Below are positions 1-9,304 of a stretch of DNA of 64,000 bases, piece by piece. The notes beneath the pieces were generated by a model. That model was not told the origin of the DNA, did not search any database, and worked only from the letters and a program-made list of their open reading frames with translations. Position 1 is the stretch's first letter. Each line of letters opens with the position of its first letter. Source of the DNA: Cybelea sp963824595 (lineage in GTDB: Bacteria > Vulcanimicrobiota > Vulcanimicrobiia > Vulcanimicrobiales > Vulcanimicrobiaceae); assembly GCA_963824595.1 (NCBI GenBank), contig CAWGPY010000010.1, positions 128,883-192,882 on the forward strand. The letters run 5' to 3'. The position numbers and the translations under genes were made by a program.

Positions 1-1
1 G

Positions 2-907
2 TCGTTCAAGCAGATCCGCGACGCGTGCGATGCCGACGCCGCGCGCATCGGCGAGCACGTCGCCGCGATCGTGGCGCAGCGCGGCAAGCAGCACAACCCC
101 GTGACCGGAAGCGGCGGCATGTTCGTCGGCCGCGTGCTCGAGGTCGGCGAGGGCCTGCGCGCGGCAGTCGACCTGCGCGCGGGCGAGCGCATCGCGTCGC
201 TCGTCTCCCTGACGCTGACGCCCCTGCAGATCGACGAAGTGCTCGACGTTGACGTCGCGACCGGTCGGATCTGGGTGCGCGGCAAGGCGATTCTCTTCGA
301 GAGCGCGCTCTGGGCGCGGTTGCCCGACGACGTTGACGAGGGCGTGGCGCTGGCGGTGTTCGACGTCGCCGGTGCGCCCGCGCAGGTTCGCAAACTCTGC
401 GCGCCGGGTCAGACCGTGGTCGTGATCGGCGCCGACGGCAAGAGCGGATTGCTCTCGTGCGCGCAGGCCAAGGAGCGCGTCGGCGCCGGCGGCCGCGTGA
501 TCGGCATCGTTCCCGACGCCTCCACGAAGGCCGCGCAACTGCTGCTGCGCTGCGGCCTGGTCGACGAACTGCTCGTCGCCGACGCGCGCGACGCGCTCGG
601 CGCGAGCGAACTCGTCGCGGCCGTCGCGCCGCAGCTCGCCGACCTGGTGATCAACTGCGTCAACGTGCCGGGAACCGAGCTCGCCTCCATCCTGTGCGCG
701 CGCGACGACGGGACCGTGTATTTCTTTTCGATGTCCACGTCGTTCACGGCGGCGGCGCTGGGCGCCGAGGGCGCCGGCCGCGACGTCACGATGATGATCG
801 GCAACGGCTACACCAAAGGGCACGCTGAGACGGCGATTCAGACGCTCCGCGACCGCCCCGAACTCCACGACCATTTCAACGCGATCTACGCGAGGAAGCA
901 ACCATGA
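2..907 (+). CDS. kdd: L-erythro-3,5-diaminohexanoate dehydrogenase, 5'-truncated by the window edge
   Basis: Catalyses NAD-dependent oxidative deamination of 3,5-diaminohexanoate to 5-amino-3-oxohexanoate in lysine fermentation (family knowledge). The open frame runs in from base 2 without a start, so the N-terminus is missing. A family-typical stretch HNPVTGSGGM appears about 25 codons in, and a Rossmann-type VVVIGADGKSGLLS motif about halfway. The stop overlaps the kamA start by four bases (ATGA), implying translational coupling, and kamA encodes the first enzyme of the same pathway. Identification is strong because of the motif plus the neighbour. Confidence 0.88.
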   Translation, partial: SFKQIRDACDADAARIGEHVAAIVAQRGKQHNPVTGSGGMFVGRVLEVGEGLRAAVDLRAGERIASLVSLTLTPLQIDEVLDVDVATGRIWVRGKAILFESALWARLPDDVDEGVALAVFDVAGAPAQVRKLCAPGQTVVVIGADGKSGLLSCAQAKERVGAGGRVIGIVPDASTKAAQLLLRCGLVDELLVADARDALGASELVAAVAPQLADLVINCVNVPGTELASILCARDDGTVYFFSMSTSFTAAALGAEGAGRDVTMMIGNGYTKGHAETAIQTLRDRPELHDHFNAIYARKQP

Positions 908-2286
908 CCGACACGCTCGCAACGCACCACCTCAAGCCGCCGGCGCCGCCGGAGCAGTTCGAGTACAAGAACCTCAAACAGGGAGAGTTCTGGCGTCACA
1001 TCCCGGCGTACGCGCAGGTGGACGAGGCGACGTTCCTCGACCATCTCTGGCAGCAGCGGCAATCGGTGAAGACGGCCGGCGAGCTGCTGCAGACCATCCG
1101 CGAGGTGTGCTCGCCGGATTTCTACCGCGATGCCGAGGCCGGTTTCGCGCAGGCTCCCATGGCGGTGCGCGTCTCGCCGTACGCGATCGCGTTGATCGAC
1201 TGGAACGATCCGGTGAACGACCCGATCCGCCGGCAGTTCATCCCGCTTGCCTCGACGTTGCTGCCCGACCACCCGCGGTTGACGCTCGACTCGCTGCACG
1301 AACAGGAAGACTCGCCGGTGCCGGGGCTCGTGCACCGCTACGTGGACAAGGCGCTGTTTCTGCCGCTCAACGTCTGCCCCGTCTACTGCCGGTTCTGCAC
1401 GCGCAGCTACGCGATCGGCCCCGACACGGAGAACGTGGATAAGGTCGCGCTGGCCAAGACGCCCAAGCAGTGGGACGACGCGTTTGCGTACATTGCGGGA
1501 CGCCCGGAGCTCGAAGACATCGTGATCTCGGGCGGCGACGTGTACCAGCTGCCGCCGAAGAACGTCGAGCTGATCGGCAACGCGCTGCTGGACATCCCGC
1601 ACGTCCGCCGGATGCGCTTCGCGACCAAAGGCCCGGCCATCATGCCGATGAAGATCATCACCCACGGCGAGTGGCTCGACGCGATCACCGCGATCGTCGA
1701 CCGCGGCCGCGCGATGGGCAAGGAGGTCGTGCTCCACACGCACTTCAACGCCCCCGAAGAGATCACGTGGATCACGCAGAAGGCGATGCGGATGCTCTTC
1801 GAGCGCGGCATCTTCACCCGCAACCAGTCGGTGCTCATCCGCGGCGTCAACGACACGCGCGAGCGCATGCAGCTGCTGGTCAAGCGGCTGGGACACGTGA
1901 ACGTGCACCCCTACTACGTCTACATGCACGACATGGTCAAGGGCGTCGAGGAGCTGCGCACGACGATCGCGACCGCCACCGACACGGAGAAGTTCGTGCG
2001 CGGCAGCACCGCCGGCTTCAACACGCCGACGTTCGTCTGCGACGCGCCTGGCGGCGGCGGCAAGCGCGACGTGCACTCCTACGAGTACTACGACCGCACC
2101 AACGGCATCGCGGTGTACGCCGCGCCGAGCGTCAAGCCCGGCAAGGCGTTCGTCTACTTCGACCCGATCGACCGGCTCTCGCCCGAGGCGCAGGCGCGCT
2201 GGGTGGTGCCGCAGATCGCCGACGAGATGATCCACGAGGCGGTGCGCCAGGCCGGCATCGGCGACCAGCAGCTCGTACTCGCCTAA
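904..2286 (+). CDS. kamA: Lysine 2,3-aminomutase (radical SAM, PLP)
   Basis: Converts L-lysine to L-beta-lysine using a [4Fe-4S] cluster, S-adenosylmethionine and PLP. The protein is 460 residues, a normal family length. The radical-SAM cysteines are visible at Cys158, Cys162 and Cys165 in the segment NVCPVYCRFCTRSYAIG, followed by ISGGDVYQL typical of the SAM-binding region. ATG 904 is preceded by a GAGGAAG ribosome-binding sequence lying inside kdd. Its link to kdd argues for lysine degradation rather than beta-lysine osmolyte synthesis. The beta-lysine 5,6-aminomutase subunits expected between the two steps are not in this window and may lie upstream. Confidence 0.95.
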   Translation: MTDTLATHHLKPPAPPEQFEYKNLKQGEFWRHIPAYAQVDEATFLDHLWQQRQSVKTAGELLQTIREVCSPDFYRDAEAGFAQAPMAVRVSPYAIALIDWNDPVNDPIRRQFIPLASTLLPDHPRLTLDSLHEQEDSPVPGLVHRYVDKALFLPLNVCPVYCRFCTRSYAIGPDTENVDKVALAKTPKQWDDAFAYIAGRPELEDIVISGGDVYQLPPKNVELIGNALLDIPHVRRMRFATKGPAIMPMKIITHGEWLDAITAIVDRGRAMGKEVVLHTHFNAPEEITWITQKAMRMLFERGIFTRNQSVLIRGVNDTRERMQLLVKRLGHVNVHPYYVYMHDMVKGVEELRTTIATATDTEKFVRGSTAGFNTPTFVCDAPGGGGKRDVHSYEYYDRTNGIAVYAAPSVKPGKAFVYFDPIDRLSPEAQARWVVPQIADEMIHEAVRQAGIGDQQLVLA

Positions 2287-2846
2287 TGAACGAGCGACGC
2301 TTCCGGCTCGATTTCGTCATCGCACTCGGCGCGCTGCTCATCAGCACGGTGGCCGCCCTGGCCACCGTCTATCAGACCCGCGTTCTCGCGAGCCAGTTCA
2401 GCGCCGCGGTATGGCCGTACGTCAGCTTCGACGACACGAACTCACCGACGTTCCTGGAGATCGACATCCGCAACGACGGGCTCGGGCCCGCCATAGTGCG
2501 CTCGGTGAAGCTGACCTGGGACGGTGCGCCGCAATCCTCGGTCGAGGCCATGTTCCGGACCCTTGCCAATCGCGACCCGCGGACCCTCCGCGCGATTCGC
2601 GCGGCGCTGCGCGCCGGGGAGGCGATGAAGCTCACCACCAGCACGCCCACCGCGGGCATGGTGATCCCTGCCAACTCGCAGCACACCGTGATCCGGATGG
2701 AGGGCGCGGTCATGGTTCAGCGCTTCCGACCCGAGATGTCGCGCTTCGGCATGTCGCTGTGCTACTGCTCGCTCACGGGAAGCTGCTGGACCCAAAGCTA
2801 TCAGAACCGCGCCGGCGAACCGACCAGCGCTCGATCCTGCGGCTGA
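2286..2846 (+). CDS. Hypothetical membrane-anchored protein, 186 aa
   Basis: I do not recognise the family. One hydrophobic segment near residues 9-27 would anchor it in the membrane, leaving a mostly extracytoplasmic C-terminal domain with several cysteines near the end (LCYCSL, GSCW). The ATG shares one base with the kamA stop (TAATG), so it is probably translated from the kamA message. The long frame continues upstream inside kamA, but that part is out of frame with kamA and is not coding. Its connection with lysine catabolism is positional only. Confidence 0.7.
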   Translation: MNERRFRLDFVIALGALLISTVAALATVYQTRVLASQFSAAVWPYVSFDDTNSPTFLEIDIRNDGLGPAIVRSVKLTWDGAPQSSVEAMFRTLANRDPRTLRAIRAALRAGEAMKLTTSTPTAGMVIPANSQHTVIRMEGAVMVQRFRPEMSRFGMSLCYCSLTGSCWTQSYQNRAGEPTSARSCG

Positions 2847-2873
2847 CGCTCGTTACCGATAAGGAGAATCCCG

Positions 2874-4817
2874 ATGCACGCCTGCCTCACGCGCACCTCG
2901 CTCGCGGCGCTGTCGTTCGCCGTCGCCGCCGCGGCCGCACCGCTGGGCGCGCGCGCCGACCTCCCGCCGCTCATCCCACGCGCGGTGCTGTTCGGCAACC
3001 CGGAAAAAGCCTCGCCGGCGATCTCGCCCAACGGGAAGATGCTCGCGTACCTGGCGCCATCGAACGGCGTGCTCTCGATCTGGGTGCGGACCGTCGGCAA
3101 GAACGACGATCGCGTCGTCGCGACCGATCCGTCGCGGCCCATCCGTAACGTGGTGTGGCAGCCGGACTCCAAGCACGTCCTCTACGAGCAGGACAAGGGC
3201 GGCAACGAAAACTTCCACGTCTTTTCGGCCGACGTCGCGACGAAGGCGATGCGCGACCTCACGCCGTTCGGCGACAAAGTGCGCTCGGACATCGAGAACG
3301 TCGACCCGCGCTTTCCGAATACGTTGCTGATCGTCTCCAACAAGCGCGATCCCAAAGTCTTCGACGTCTGGCGGATAAACCTGAAGACGGGCGCGGCCGC
3401 GCTCGATACGCAGAATCCCGGCACGGTCGGCACCTGGGCCGAAGACAACGACCTGGCCGTTCGCGCGGCGCTGCAAAACAACGCCGACGGCTCGAACGAG
3501 CTGCTGGTGCGCCCGAACGCGTCGGCGCCGTGGCACACGCTGCTCAAGGCCTCGCCCGACGATCAGATCGCTCCGGTGGCATTCTCCGCCGACAACCGCT
3601 CGCTCTACGTGTCGTCGAGCGTCGGCGCGAACTCGTCGCGCCTGCTGGAGTACGACCTGAGCAACGGGCAGTTCAAGGTCGCCGCCGCCGATCCAACCTA
3701 CGACGTCGGCAGCCCGCTGATCGACGCGAAGACGCGCAAGCTCGTGGCCGTCGCCTTCGCGCGCGACCGCACGGAGTGGGACGTGATCGACCCCGCGTAC
3801 CGGCCGGACTTCGCGGCGCTGCGCCGGCTGCACCGCGGCGACATCGGCTTCCTCAGCAGCACCGCAAACGGCAAGCGGCTCATCGTCGCCTATCTCGTCG
3901 ACGACGGCCCGACGTCGTACTACTCGTACGACCGCACCACCAAGCGCGGCAAGTTTCTCTTCGTGTCGCGGCCGGCGCTGCTGAACTACAAGCTCGCGCC
4001 GATGCAGCCGATCGCGTATAAAGCCGCCGACGGCCTGACGATCCACGGCTATCTGACGCTGCCGGTGGGCGTGGCGCCGAAGAACCTGCCGCTGGTCCTG
4101 TTCGTGCACGGCGGCCCGTGGGGCCGCGACACGTGGGGCTACAGCGGCTACGTGCAGTGGCTCGCAAATCGCGGCTACGCGGTGCTGCAGCCGAACTTCC
4201 GCAGCTCGACCGGCTACGGCAAGGCCTTCCTCAACGCCGGCAACCGGCAGTGGGCCGGAACCATGCACCAGGACCTGATCGACGCGAAGAACTGGGCGGT
4301 CGCGCAAGGCTACGCCGATCCGGCGAAGGTGGCGATCATGGGCGGCAGCTACGGCGGATACGCCGTACTGGCGGGGCTCGCGTTCTCGCCGGACGCCTTC
4401 ACCGCCGGCGTCGACATCGTCGGCCCCTCGAACCTCAACACGTTGTTGCAGTCGATCCCGCCGTATTGGTCCACGATCCGCGCGACGTTCGCGCTGCGCA
4501 TGGGCGACAGCGTGGACTTCCTGAACTCGCAGTCGCCGCTCTTCAAGGCCGATGCGATCAAGGCGCCGCTGCTGATCGGTCAAGGCGCCAACGACCCGCG
4601 CGTCAACGAGCGCGAGAGCGATCAAATCGTGGCGGCGATGCGCAAGAACAACGAGCCGGTGGAGTACATCGTCTTCCCCGACGAGGGCCACGGATTCGCG
4701 CGACCCGAGAACAACAAGCGCTTCAACGCGGCCGTCGAGGCATTTCTGGGCAAGTATCTGGGCGGACGCGTCGAGCCCGCGGCGCCCGACGAGAGCGTGA
4801 CGAGCTTCGAGCACTAA
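2874..4817 (+). CDS. Exported S9 family (acylaminoacyl-peptidase-like) serine peptidase
   Basis: A 647-residue prolyl-oligopeptidase-family enzyme with an N-terminal signal peptide (cleavage probably after ARA near residue 28), a seven-bladed propeller-like middle with WD40/TolB-type repeats, and a C-terminal alpha/beta hydrolase domain. The catalytic triad can be read directly: Ser492 in GGSYGGY, Asp574 in GANDPRVN and His606 in EGHGFARPEN. It probably trims short or acylated peptides in the periplasm. The ATG is preceded by AAGGAG. It is followed closely by a second hydrolase gene on the same strand. Confidence 0.9.
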   Translation: MHACLTRTSLAALSFAVAAAAAPLGARADLPPLIPRAVLFGNPEKASPAISPNGKMLAYLAPSNGVLSIWVRTVGKNDDRVVATDPSRPIRNVVWQPDSKHVLYEQDKGGNENFHVFSADVATKAMRDLTPFGDKVRSDIENVDPRFPNTLLIVSNKRDPKVFDVWRINLKTGAAALDTQNPGTVGTWAEDNDLAVRAALQNNADGSNELLVRPNASAPWHTLLKASPDDQIAPVAFSADNRSLYVSSSVGANSSRLLEYDLSNGQFKVAAADPTYDVGSPLIDAKTRKLVAVAFARDRTEWDVIDPAYRPDFAALRRLHRGDIGFLSSTANGKRLIVAYLVDDGPTSYYSYDRTTKRGKFLFVSRPALLNYKLAPMQPIAYKAADGLTIHGYLTLPVGVAPKNLPLVLFVHGGPWGRDTWGYSGYVQWLANRGYAVLQPNFRSSTGYGKAFLNAGNRQWAGTMHQDLIDAKNWAVAQGYADPAKVAIMGGSYGGYAVLAGLAFSPDAFTAGVDIVGPSNLNTLLQSIPPYWSTIRATFALRMGDSVDFLNSQSPLFKADAIKAPLLIGQGANDPRVNERESDQIVAAMRKNNEPVEYIVFPDEGHGFARPENNKRFNAAVEAFLGKYLGGRVEPAAPDESVTSFEH

Positions 4818-4821
4818 ACCG

Positions 4822-6039
4822 GTGCCCTACCTCTTCAAAGACGAGCTGCTCGACGAGCTCGGCACGCTCCCGCTCGGCTACATTCCCTACGGCGGCGCCG
4901 ATTTCGGCGAAGTCGCGGCGGTCGCCGAGGTCGTAGGACCCGGAGATAGCAGCGCGTTCTACGACGCCTGGGTCGCGGCCGCAGAGCGCTGCGCGGCGCA
5001 AGCCGGCGAAGCGCTCCACGCGGGCCGGCGCGCGAGCGCGCGTGCGCTTTATTTGCGAGCGGCGTGCTTTTACGGCACGTCGTACCGGCCGTTGTTCGGC
5101 TACCCGGTGGACGAGCGGCTGACCGCGGCGTTTCGGAAGCAGACCGCCGCGTTCGAGAAGGGAGTGTCGCTGCTCGACGTACCGGCAGAGGCGCTGCGCG
5201 TGCCGTTCGAAGGCACGACGATGCCGGCGTACGTCGTTCGGCCGCAGGACGCCCGCGCGGACGAGACACGTCCGCTCTTGATCTGCACGAACGGCTACGA
5301 TGCGACGGTGACCGACATGTTTTTCGCGACGGCGGTCGAGGCGGCGCGGCGGGGCTATCATTGTCTGATCTTCGACGGGCCGGGCCAGGGCGAGATGCTG
5401 ATCGAGCAGGGCGTGCATCTGCGCCCCGACTGGGAGACGGTGATCCGCGCCGTCGTTGACGTGGCGCTGACGCTGCCGAACGTCGACGCGTCGCGCATTG
5501 CGCTGACCGGCTGGAGCCTTGGCGGCTATCTCGCGCCGCGCGCGGCGTCGGGCGAGCCGCGCTTGGCGGCCTGCATCGCCGATCCGGGGCTGTTCAGCAT
5601 GACGTCCGGGTTTGGCAACCTCGCGTCGGCACTCGACCTTCCGCCGTCGCTCCGCAACGACGTCGGCGAACTGCCGCAGCCCGCGCTCGACAAGCTCGCG
5701 CAAATGGTCGCGGAGAATCCGCGCTTGCACTGGTCGTTCGAGCAGCGCGGCTACTGGGTGAACGGCGCCGCCGATCTGCGCGAGTATCTGCGCTCGATCG
5801 TGAAGTTCACGCTGGAGGGCCGCGCACAAGCGATCGTGTGTCCGACGCTGCTGACCATGGCCGAGCTCGACCCGCTCGGGAAGAGCGCGCCGCAGCTCTA
5901 CGACGCACTGCGGTGCCCGAAGAAGCTCGTGAAATTTTCCGCCGCCGAGGGCGCGGGCATGCACTGCGAGCAGATGAACCGGTCGCTGCTGAACCGCGTC
6001 ACGTTCGACTGGCTCGACGAGGTTTTGACCGGGACGTAG
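4822..6039 (+). CDS. Alpha/beta hydrolase of the 2,6-dihydroxypseudooxynicotine-hydrolase-like group, GTG start
   Basis: 405 residues with an extra N-terminal helical region (about residues 1-115) followed by an alpha/beta hydrolase fold. The nucleophile elbow is GWSLGGY with Ser232, the oxyanion region is FDGPGQGE, and the likely acid and histidine lie in MAELDPLG and GAGMHCEQ near the C-terminus. The fold with a large N-terminal cap resembles C-C bond hydrolases such as DHPON hydrolase; the substrate cannot be told. The start is GTG, four bases after the preceding peptidase stop, so the two are likely co-transcribed. No signal peptide is visible, so it is cytosolic. Confidence 0.8.
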   Translation: MPYLFKDELLDELGTLPLGYIPYGGADFGEVAAVAEVVGPGDSSAFYDAWVAAAERCAAQAGEALHAGRRASARALYLRAACFYGTSYRPLFGYPVDERLTAAFRKQTAAFEKGVSLLDVPAEALRVPFEGTTMPAYVVRPQDARADETRPLLICTNGYDATVTDMFFATAVEAARRGYHCLIFDGPGQGEMLIEQGVHLRPDWETVIRAVVDVALTLPNVDASRIALTGWSLGGYLAPRAASGEPRLAACIADPGLFSMTSGFGNLASALDLPPSLRNDVGELPQPALDKLAQMVAENPRLHWSFEQRGYWVNGAADLREYLRSIVKFTLEGRAQAIVCPTLLTMAELDPLGKSAPQLYDALRCPKKLVKFSAAEGAGMHCEQMNRSLLNRVTFDWLDEVLTGT

Positions 6040-6083
6040 CTAAGAAGCGTCTGGTCGCAACACTCTACCGATCGGAGGCGCGC

Positions 6084-6611
6084 ATGAAACCACGCTCTTT
6101 CGCTCTCGCACTCGTCGCCGCGCTCGGTCTCGCGTGCGGTGCCGCGCCGGCGCGAGCGGCGCTCCAATGTTATCCCCTGATCCCCGCGGAGATGCTCACG
6201 AGCGTCAACTCCGGCGCCGGTTTCTCCGGCCAAGTCTTCCAGTTCAAGACGACGGCGACGGTGTCGAGCAACGGCACGGAGTTTCCCGCCGGTACGCAGG
6301 GCTACGGCGTGGTGCTCAACGCCATTCCGGCCAGCAACCGTTCGCGAAACGGCATCATCGTCTTAGAACCGCGCTTTCTGATCCTCAACGGACAGCAGGT
6401 GCAGGTGGCGGGCGATCCCGCCGACGCATCCGTCCTGACGCACGATCCGTCGGTCGCGTCGCTCGGCCTGCGCGCGCTTCCGTTCGGCGCGGGAATCGCG
6501 GCCAACGAGGCCGTTGAGGGCACCAACATCACGGTCGGCCCGGGCTACGCGTTCCACATCGTTCCGATCGGGAATCTTCAGGAACGCGGCCCGTGTCAGG
6601 AGAGTTCGTAA
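6084..6611 (+). CDS. Hypothetical secreted protein, 175 aa
   Basis: Starts with a clear signal peptide (MKPRSFALALVAALGLACG, cleavage after ARA). The mature part is rich in beta-strand-like stretches with two cysteines, one near each end (LQCYPL and GPCQESS), that could form a disulfide. I do not recognise the family; a structural or surface beta-sandwich role is only a guess. ATG 6084 follows a GGAGG ribosome site (ATCGGAGGCGCGC). The 3' end overlaps the end of the convergent P450 gene by 16 bases. Confidence 0.75.
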   Translation: MKPRSFALALVAALGLACGAAPARAALQCYPLIPAEMLTSVNSGAGFSGQVFQFKTTATVSSNGTEFPAGTQGYGVVLNAIPASNRSRNGIIVLEPRFLILNGQQVQVAGDPADASVLTHDPSVASLGLRALPFGAGIAANEAVEGTNITVGPGYAFHIVPIGNLQERGPCQESS

Positions 6612-7870
6612 GCACGCATTCGCACCGGCCCGGCCGGACGCAGCGTCACGAGCGGCGCGATGCCGACGCTCGTCCCCGGTTCGCGCTCGAACCGAAACCG
6701 CCGCAGCAGCGCCTCGAGCACCACGATCGTCTCGTAGCGCGCGAACTCGTCGCCGATGCACCGGCGCGCACCGCCGCCGAACGGCACGTACGCAAACGCC
6801 GGCGGCTCGGCGCCGAGCCAGCGGTCGGGCTCGAACGCGTCGGGATCGGCGAAATACTCCGGCCGCCGGTGTAAGACGAGCGGCGCGAGAAAGACCGTCG
6901 TCTTCGCGGGAATGCGGCTGCCGTCGCTCAGCGTGACGTCGCGCAGCGATTCGCGACCGATGATCCACGCGGGCGGATAGAGCCGCAGCACCTCCTTCAC
7001 CACGCGCCCCAGGTGCTCGCGATCGCCGCCGCGCGCCGCCGCCGACGCCTTCTCGGCCGCGCCCGGATTGCCCGCGAGCAGGTACAGCCCCCACGTCAGC
7101 GCGTTCGCCGTGGTCTCGTGACCCGCCATGAAGAGCGTCATGATCTCGTCGCGCACCTGCCGGTCGGTAGGACAAGATTGAAGGAGCATCGAGAGGGCGT
7201 CCGTACGGTCCGGCGCTCCGGCGCGGCGGCGCGCGATGAGGCCGAAAATAATTTCGTCGAGCATCGCACGCGCGCGCCAAAAGCGGCGCGTATTGGGCAG
7301 CGGAAGGCGTTGCCGCAGCGAGCCGAGCGGCGTGAGCATGTGCGGAAACTCGCCCATCATCAGGCGCAGCGCGTCGCCGACGGCCGAGGCCGAGTCGCTC
7401 TCGTCGCTGCCGAAGAGCGTCTCGGTCGCGATGCGCAGCGTCAGCCCGGTCATCGCCGCGTGGGCGTCGAACGCCTCGCCGGAGCGCAGCCGTCGTGCGA
7501 ACTCGTTCGCGTCGCGTTCCATCACCCGCGCGTACTCAGCCAGGCGCTCGCGATGGAACGCGGGCTGCACGATACGGCGCATTTTGCGATGCAGCGGATC
7601 CTCGCTGGTGAGCAGACCCTCGCCCAGCAGCAGCCGAAGCACGCGCGTTCCCAGCGACTTCGAGAACGCGTGCTGCTGCGTGACGAGGATATCCTTGATC
7701 AGCGCGGGCTCGTTCACGAACACGTACGAGCGCCAGGGCAGCGCGAACGCGAAGAGGTTGCCGTAGCGCGCCGTCATGTCGCGCAGGAAGCCGGGGAACC
7801 GGCGGAACGGCACGGGCAGCAGCCGCCGCAGCGTCGTCCAGCCGCTGGGTCCGGGAATTCTACCGGACAC
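6596..7870 (-). CDS. Cytochrome P450
   Basis: 424 residues, full length for a bacterial P450. The haem-thiolate loop FGGGARRCIGDEF has Cys371; the I-helix oxygen-activating motif is GHETTA; the K-helix ExxR appears in KEVLRLYPPAWI. It is soluble, with no membrane anchor. The overall style resembles CYP102/CYP110-like fatty-acid or isoprenoid hydroxylases, but no substrate can be inferred. The start overlaps the end of the upstream DUF2079 gene by 11 bases, suggesting an operon of two. No ferredoxin or reductase gene is adjacent. Confidence 0.93.
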   Translation of the reverse strand: MSGRIPGPSGWTTLRRLLPVPFRRFPGFLRDMTARYGNLFAFALPWRSYVFVNEPALIKDILVTQQHAFSKSLGTRVLRLLLGEGLLTSEDPLHRKMRRIVQPAFHRERLAEYARVMERDANEFARRLRSGEAFDAHAAMTGLTLRIATETLFGSDESDSASAVGDALRLMMGEFPHMLTPLGSLRQRLPLPNTRRFWRARAMLDEIIFGLIARRRAGAPDRTDALSMLLQSCPTDRQVRDEIMTLFMAGHETTANALTWGLYLLAGNPGAAEKASAAARGGDREHLGRVVKEVLRLYPPAWIIGRESLRDVTLSDGSRIPAKTTVFLAPLVLHRRPEYFADPDAFEPDRWLGAEPPAFAYVPFGGGARRCIGDEFARYETIVVLEALLRRFRFEREPGTSVGIAPLVTLRPAGPVRMRAYELS

Positions 7871-9263
7871 CGGTCGCCTTATACGCGACGACGTTGCCGT
7901 AGCGGCAGACCGCGCGGTACTCGCCGCGCGCGACCGCGCTCGCGACCTCGGGGCCCAGGCGCTCGCGATACGACGCGCTCGGGAAGTCGAGCGCGTAGAC
8001 GAGATACTCCACGCCGTGCGCGCGGTCGATCGTGGCGCGCGGGCGTTGCGCGGCGACGGCCGAGAACCACTCGTCGTAGGTCGCCATCGACGCGTCCTTG
8101 GGCACGCAGCCGATGGCGCGGCGCGCGCTCGCGAGATCGTGATAGTACGGATGCAGGTAGTGCAGCGGATGCAGCGGATCGAACGCGACGAGGAACACCG
8201 CGCACGCGACGCTCGCGGCCGTCGTCCACCCGCGCGCCGCGCGCTCGCCGGAACGCTGCGACAGCCGCGCGACCGCCGCGACGGTGGCCACGAGCAGCCA
8301 CGGAATCCACAGCGCGGCGTAGTGATCGCCCATGCGCCACACGTAGCCCGAGTTCGCGAGCAGCACGATCGCCGCGCCGGGCAGCGCGAGCAGCGACCAG
8401 CGCGATCGCAGCGGCAGGAACGCCAGCGGCACCAGCGCCTCGAGCACGTACGTCAGGCGTCCGAACGTGAAGATCGCACGCGCGAACTCTACCGGGTGCA
8501 CGAACGGCGCGACGATCAGCGCGAGCGGGCCCGCCGCAAACGGATAGACGTAGAAGTGGCTCGGAACCCAGCCGCCGAGGCGCGGCGTGATCGCGCCGTA
8601 GTATGCGATCAGCTCGCCCGCGCAGCCGAGCGCCAGCGCGCCGCCCGCGATCGCGAGCGCGCGCGGCGCCGGGGTGAATCCGTCGAGCAGACCGCGCCCC
8701 TCCGTCCGGCGCGCGAGCCCGATCGCGCACAGCGCGGCGCCGGCGACGATTAGCGTCAGGGCCGCGTCCTCGCGCAGACCCGCGGCCGCGGCGGCGCAGA
8801 GCGCGAACGCGATCCAGCTGCGGCGATCCGCGCACAGCACGATCGCGAGCACGAGCGCCGTAAAGAGCCCGAGCTCGTGGAACTCGTCGAAGCCCAGCGC
8901 GAGCAGCGGCGGATAGAGCAGCGCGACGTAACCCAGCCGCCCGGCGAGGCGCGCGCCCGCGTACGGCCGCGCGAGCGCCGCGAGCAGCGGCGCGCAGGCG
9001 GCGGTGGCCGCCGCCTGCACCAGCTGCAGCCCCAGCGCGCTGCGCGGAACCGCGACCACCGGCCAGAGCAGCGCGAGCGACGGCGACCAGTGGTACCGGA
9101 AGTGCGAGCCCGATTCGACGCCGTCGCGCATGCCGTGCAGCGCGCCGGCGACGATCTGCGCGAAGGTGCCCGTGTCGGAGCCGTAGGTCCACAGCTTCGT
9201 GCGAACGACGGCGAGCGCGGCGAGCACCGCGAACTCGGCGATCGCCCACAGCCACAGCGTCAC
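7860..9263 (-). CDS. DUF2079 polytopic membrane protein
   Basis: 467 residues with about ten hydrophobic segments and the YGSDTGTFAQIVAG and FDEFHELGLF motifs typical of DUF2079 proteins, which resemble GT-C-type membrane glycosyltransferases. The acidic residues in the first external loop (SDTG, around residue 29) fit the conserved GT-C arrangement. The function is unproven for the family; transfer of a lipid-linked sugar is a reasonable hypothesis. Co-oriented with and overlapping the P450 gene. Divergent from the LOG gene across only 41 bases, which must hold both promoters. Confidence 0.8.
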   Translation of the reverse strand: MTLWLWAIAEFAVLAALAVVRTKLWTYGSDTGTFAQIVAGALHGMRDGVESGSHFRYHWSPSLALLWPVVAVPRSALGLQLVQAAATAACAPLLAALARPYAGARLAGRLGYVALLYPPLLALGFDEFHELGLFTALVLAIVLCADRRSWIAFALCAAAAAGLREDAALTLIVAGAALCAIGLARRTEGRGLLDGFTPAPRALAIAGGALALGCAGELIAYYGAITPRLGGWVPSHFYVYPFAAGPLALIVAPFVHPVEFARAIFTFGRLTYVLEALVPLAFLPLRSRWSLLALPGAAIVLLANSGYVWRMGDHYAALWIPWLLVATVAAVARLSQRSGERAARGWTTAASVACAVFLVAFDPLHPLHYLHPYYHDLASARRAIGCVPKDASMATYDEWFSAVAAQRPRATIDRAHGVEYLVYALDFPSASYRERLGPEVASAVARGEYRAVCRYGNVVAYKATGVR

Positions 9264-9304
9264 CGGCAGGCGCCGCGCGACCCGCCGGACAACGGCGAAG
9301 CCCG

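Noticed and set aside
886..2235. Long minus-strand open frame antisense to kamA
   Set aside because: Arg/Val/Asp/His-rich composition typical of antisense frames in high-GC coding DNA; kamA is certain on the other strand. The same applies to frames opposite the S9 peptidase, RNase E/G and min genes.
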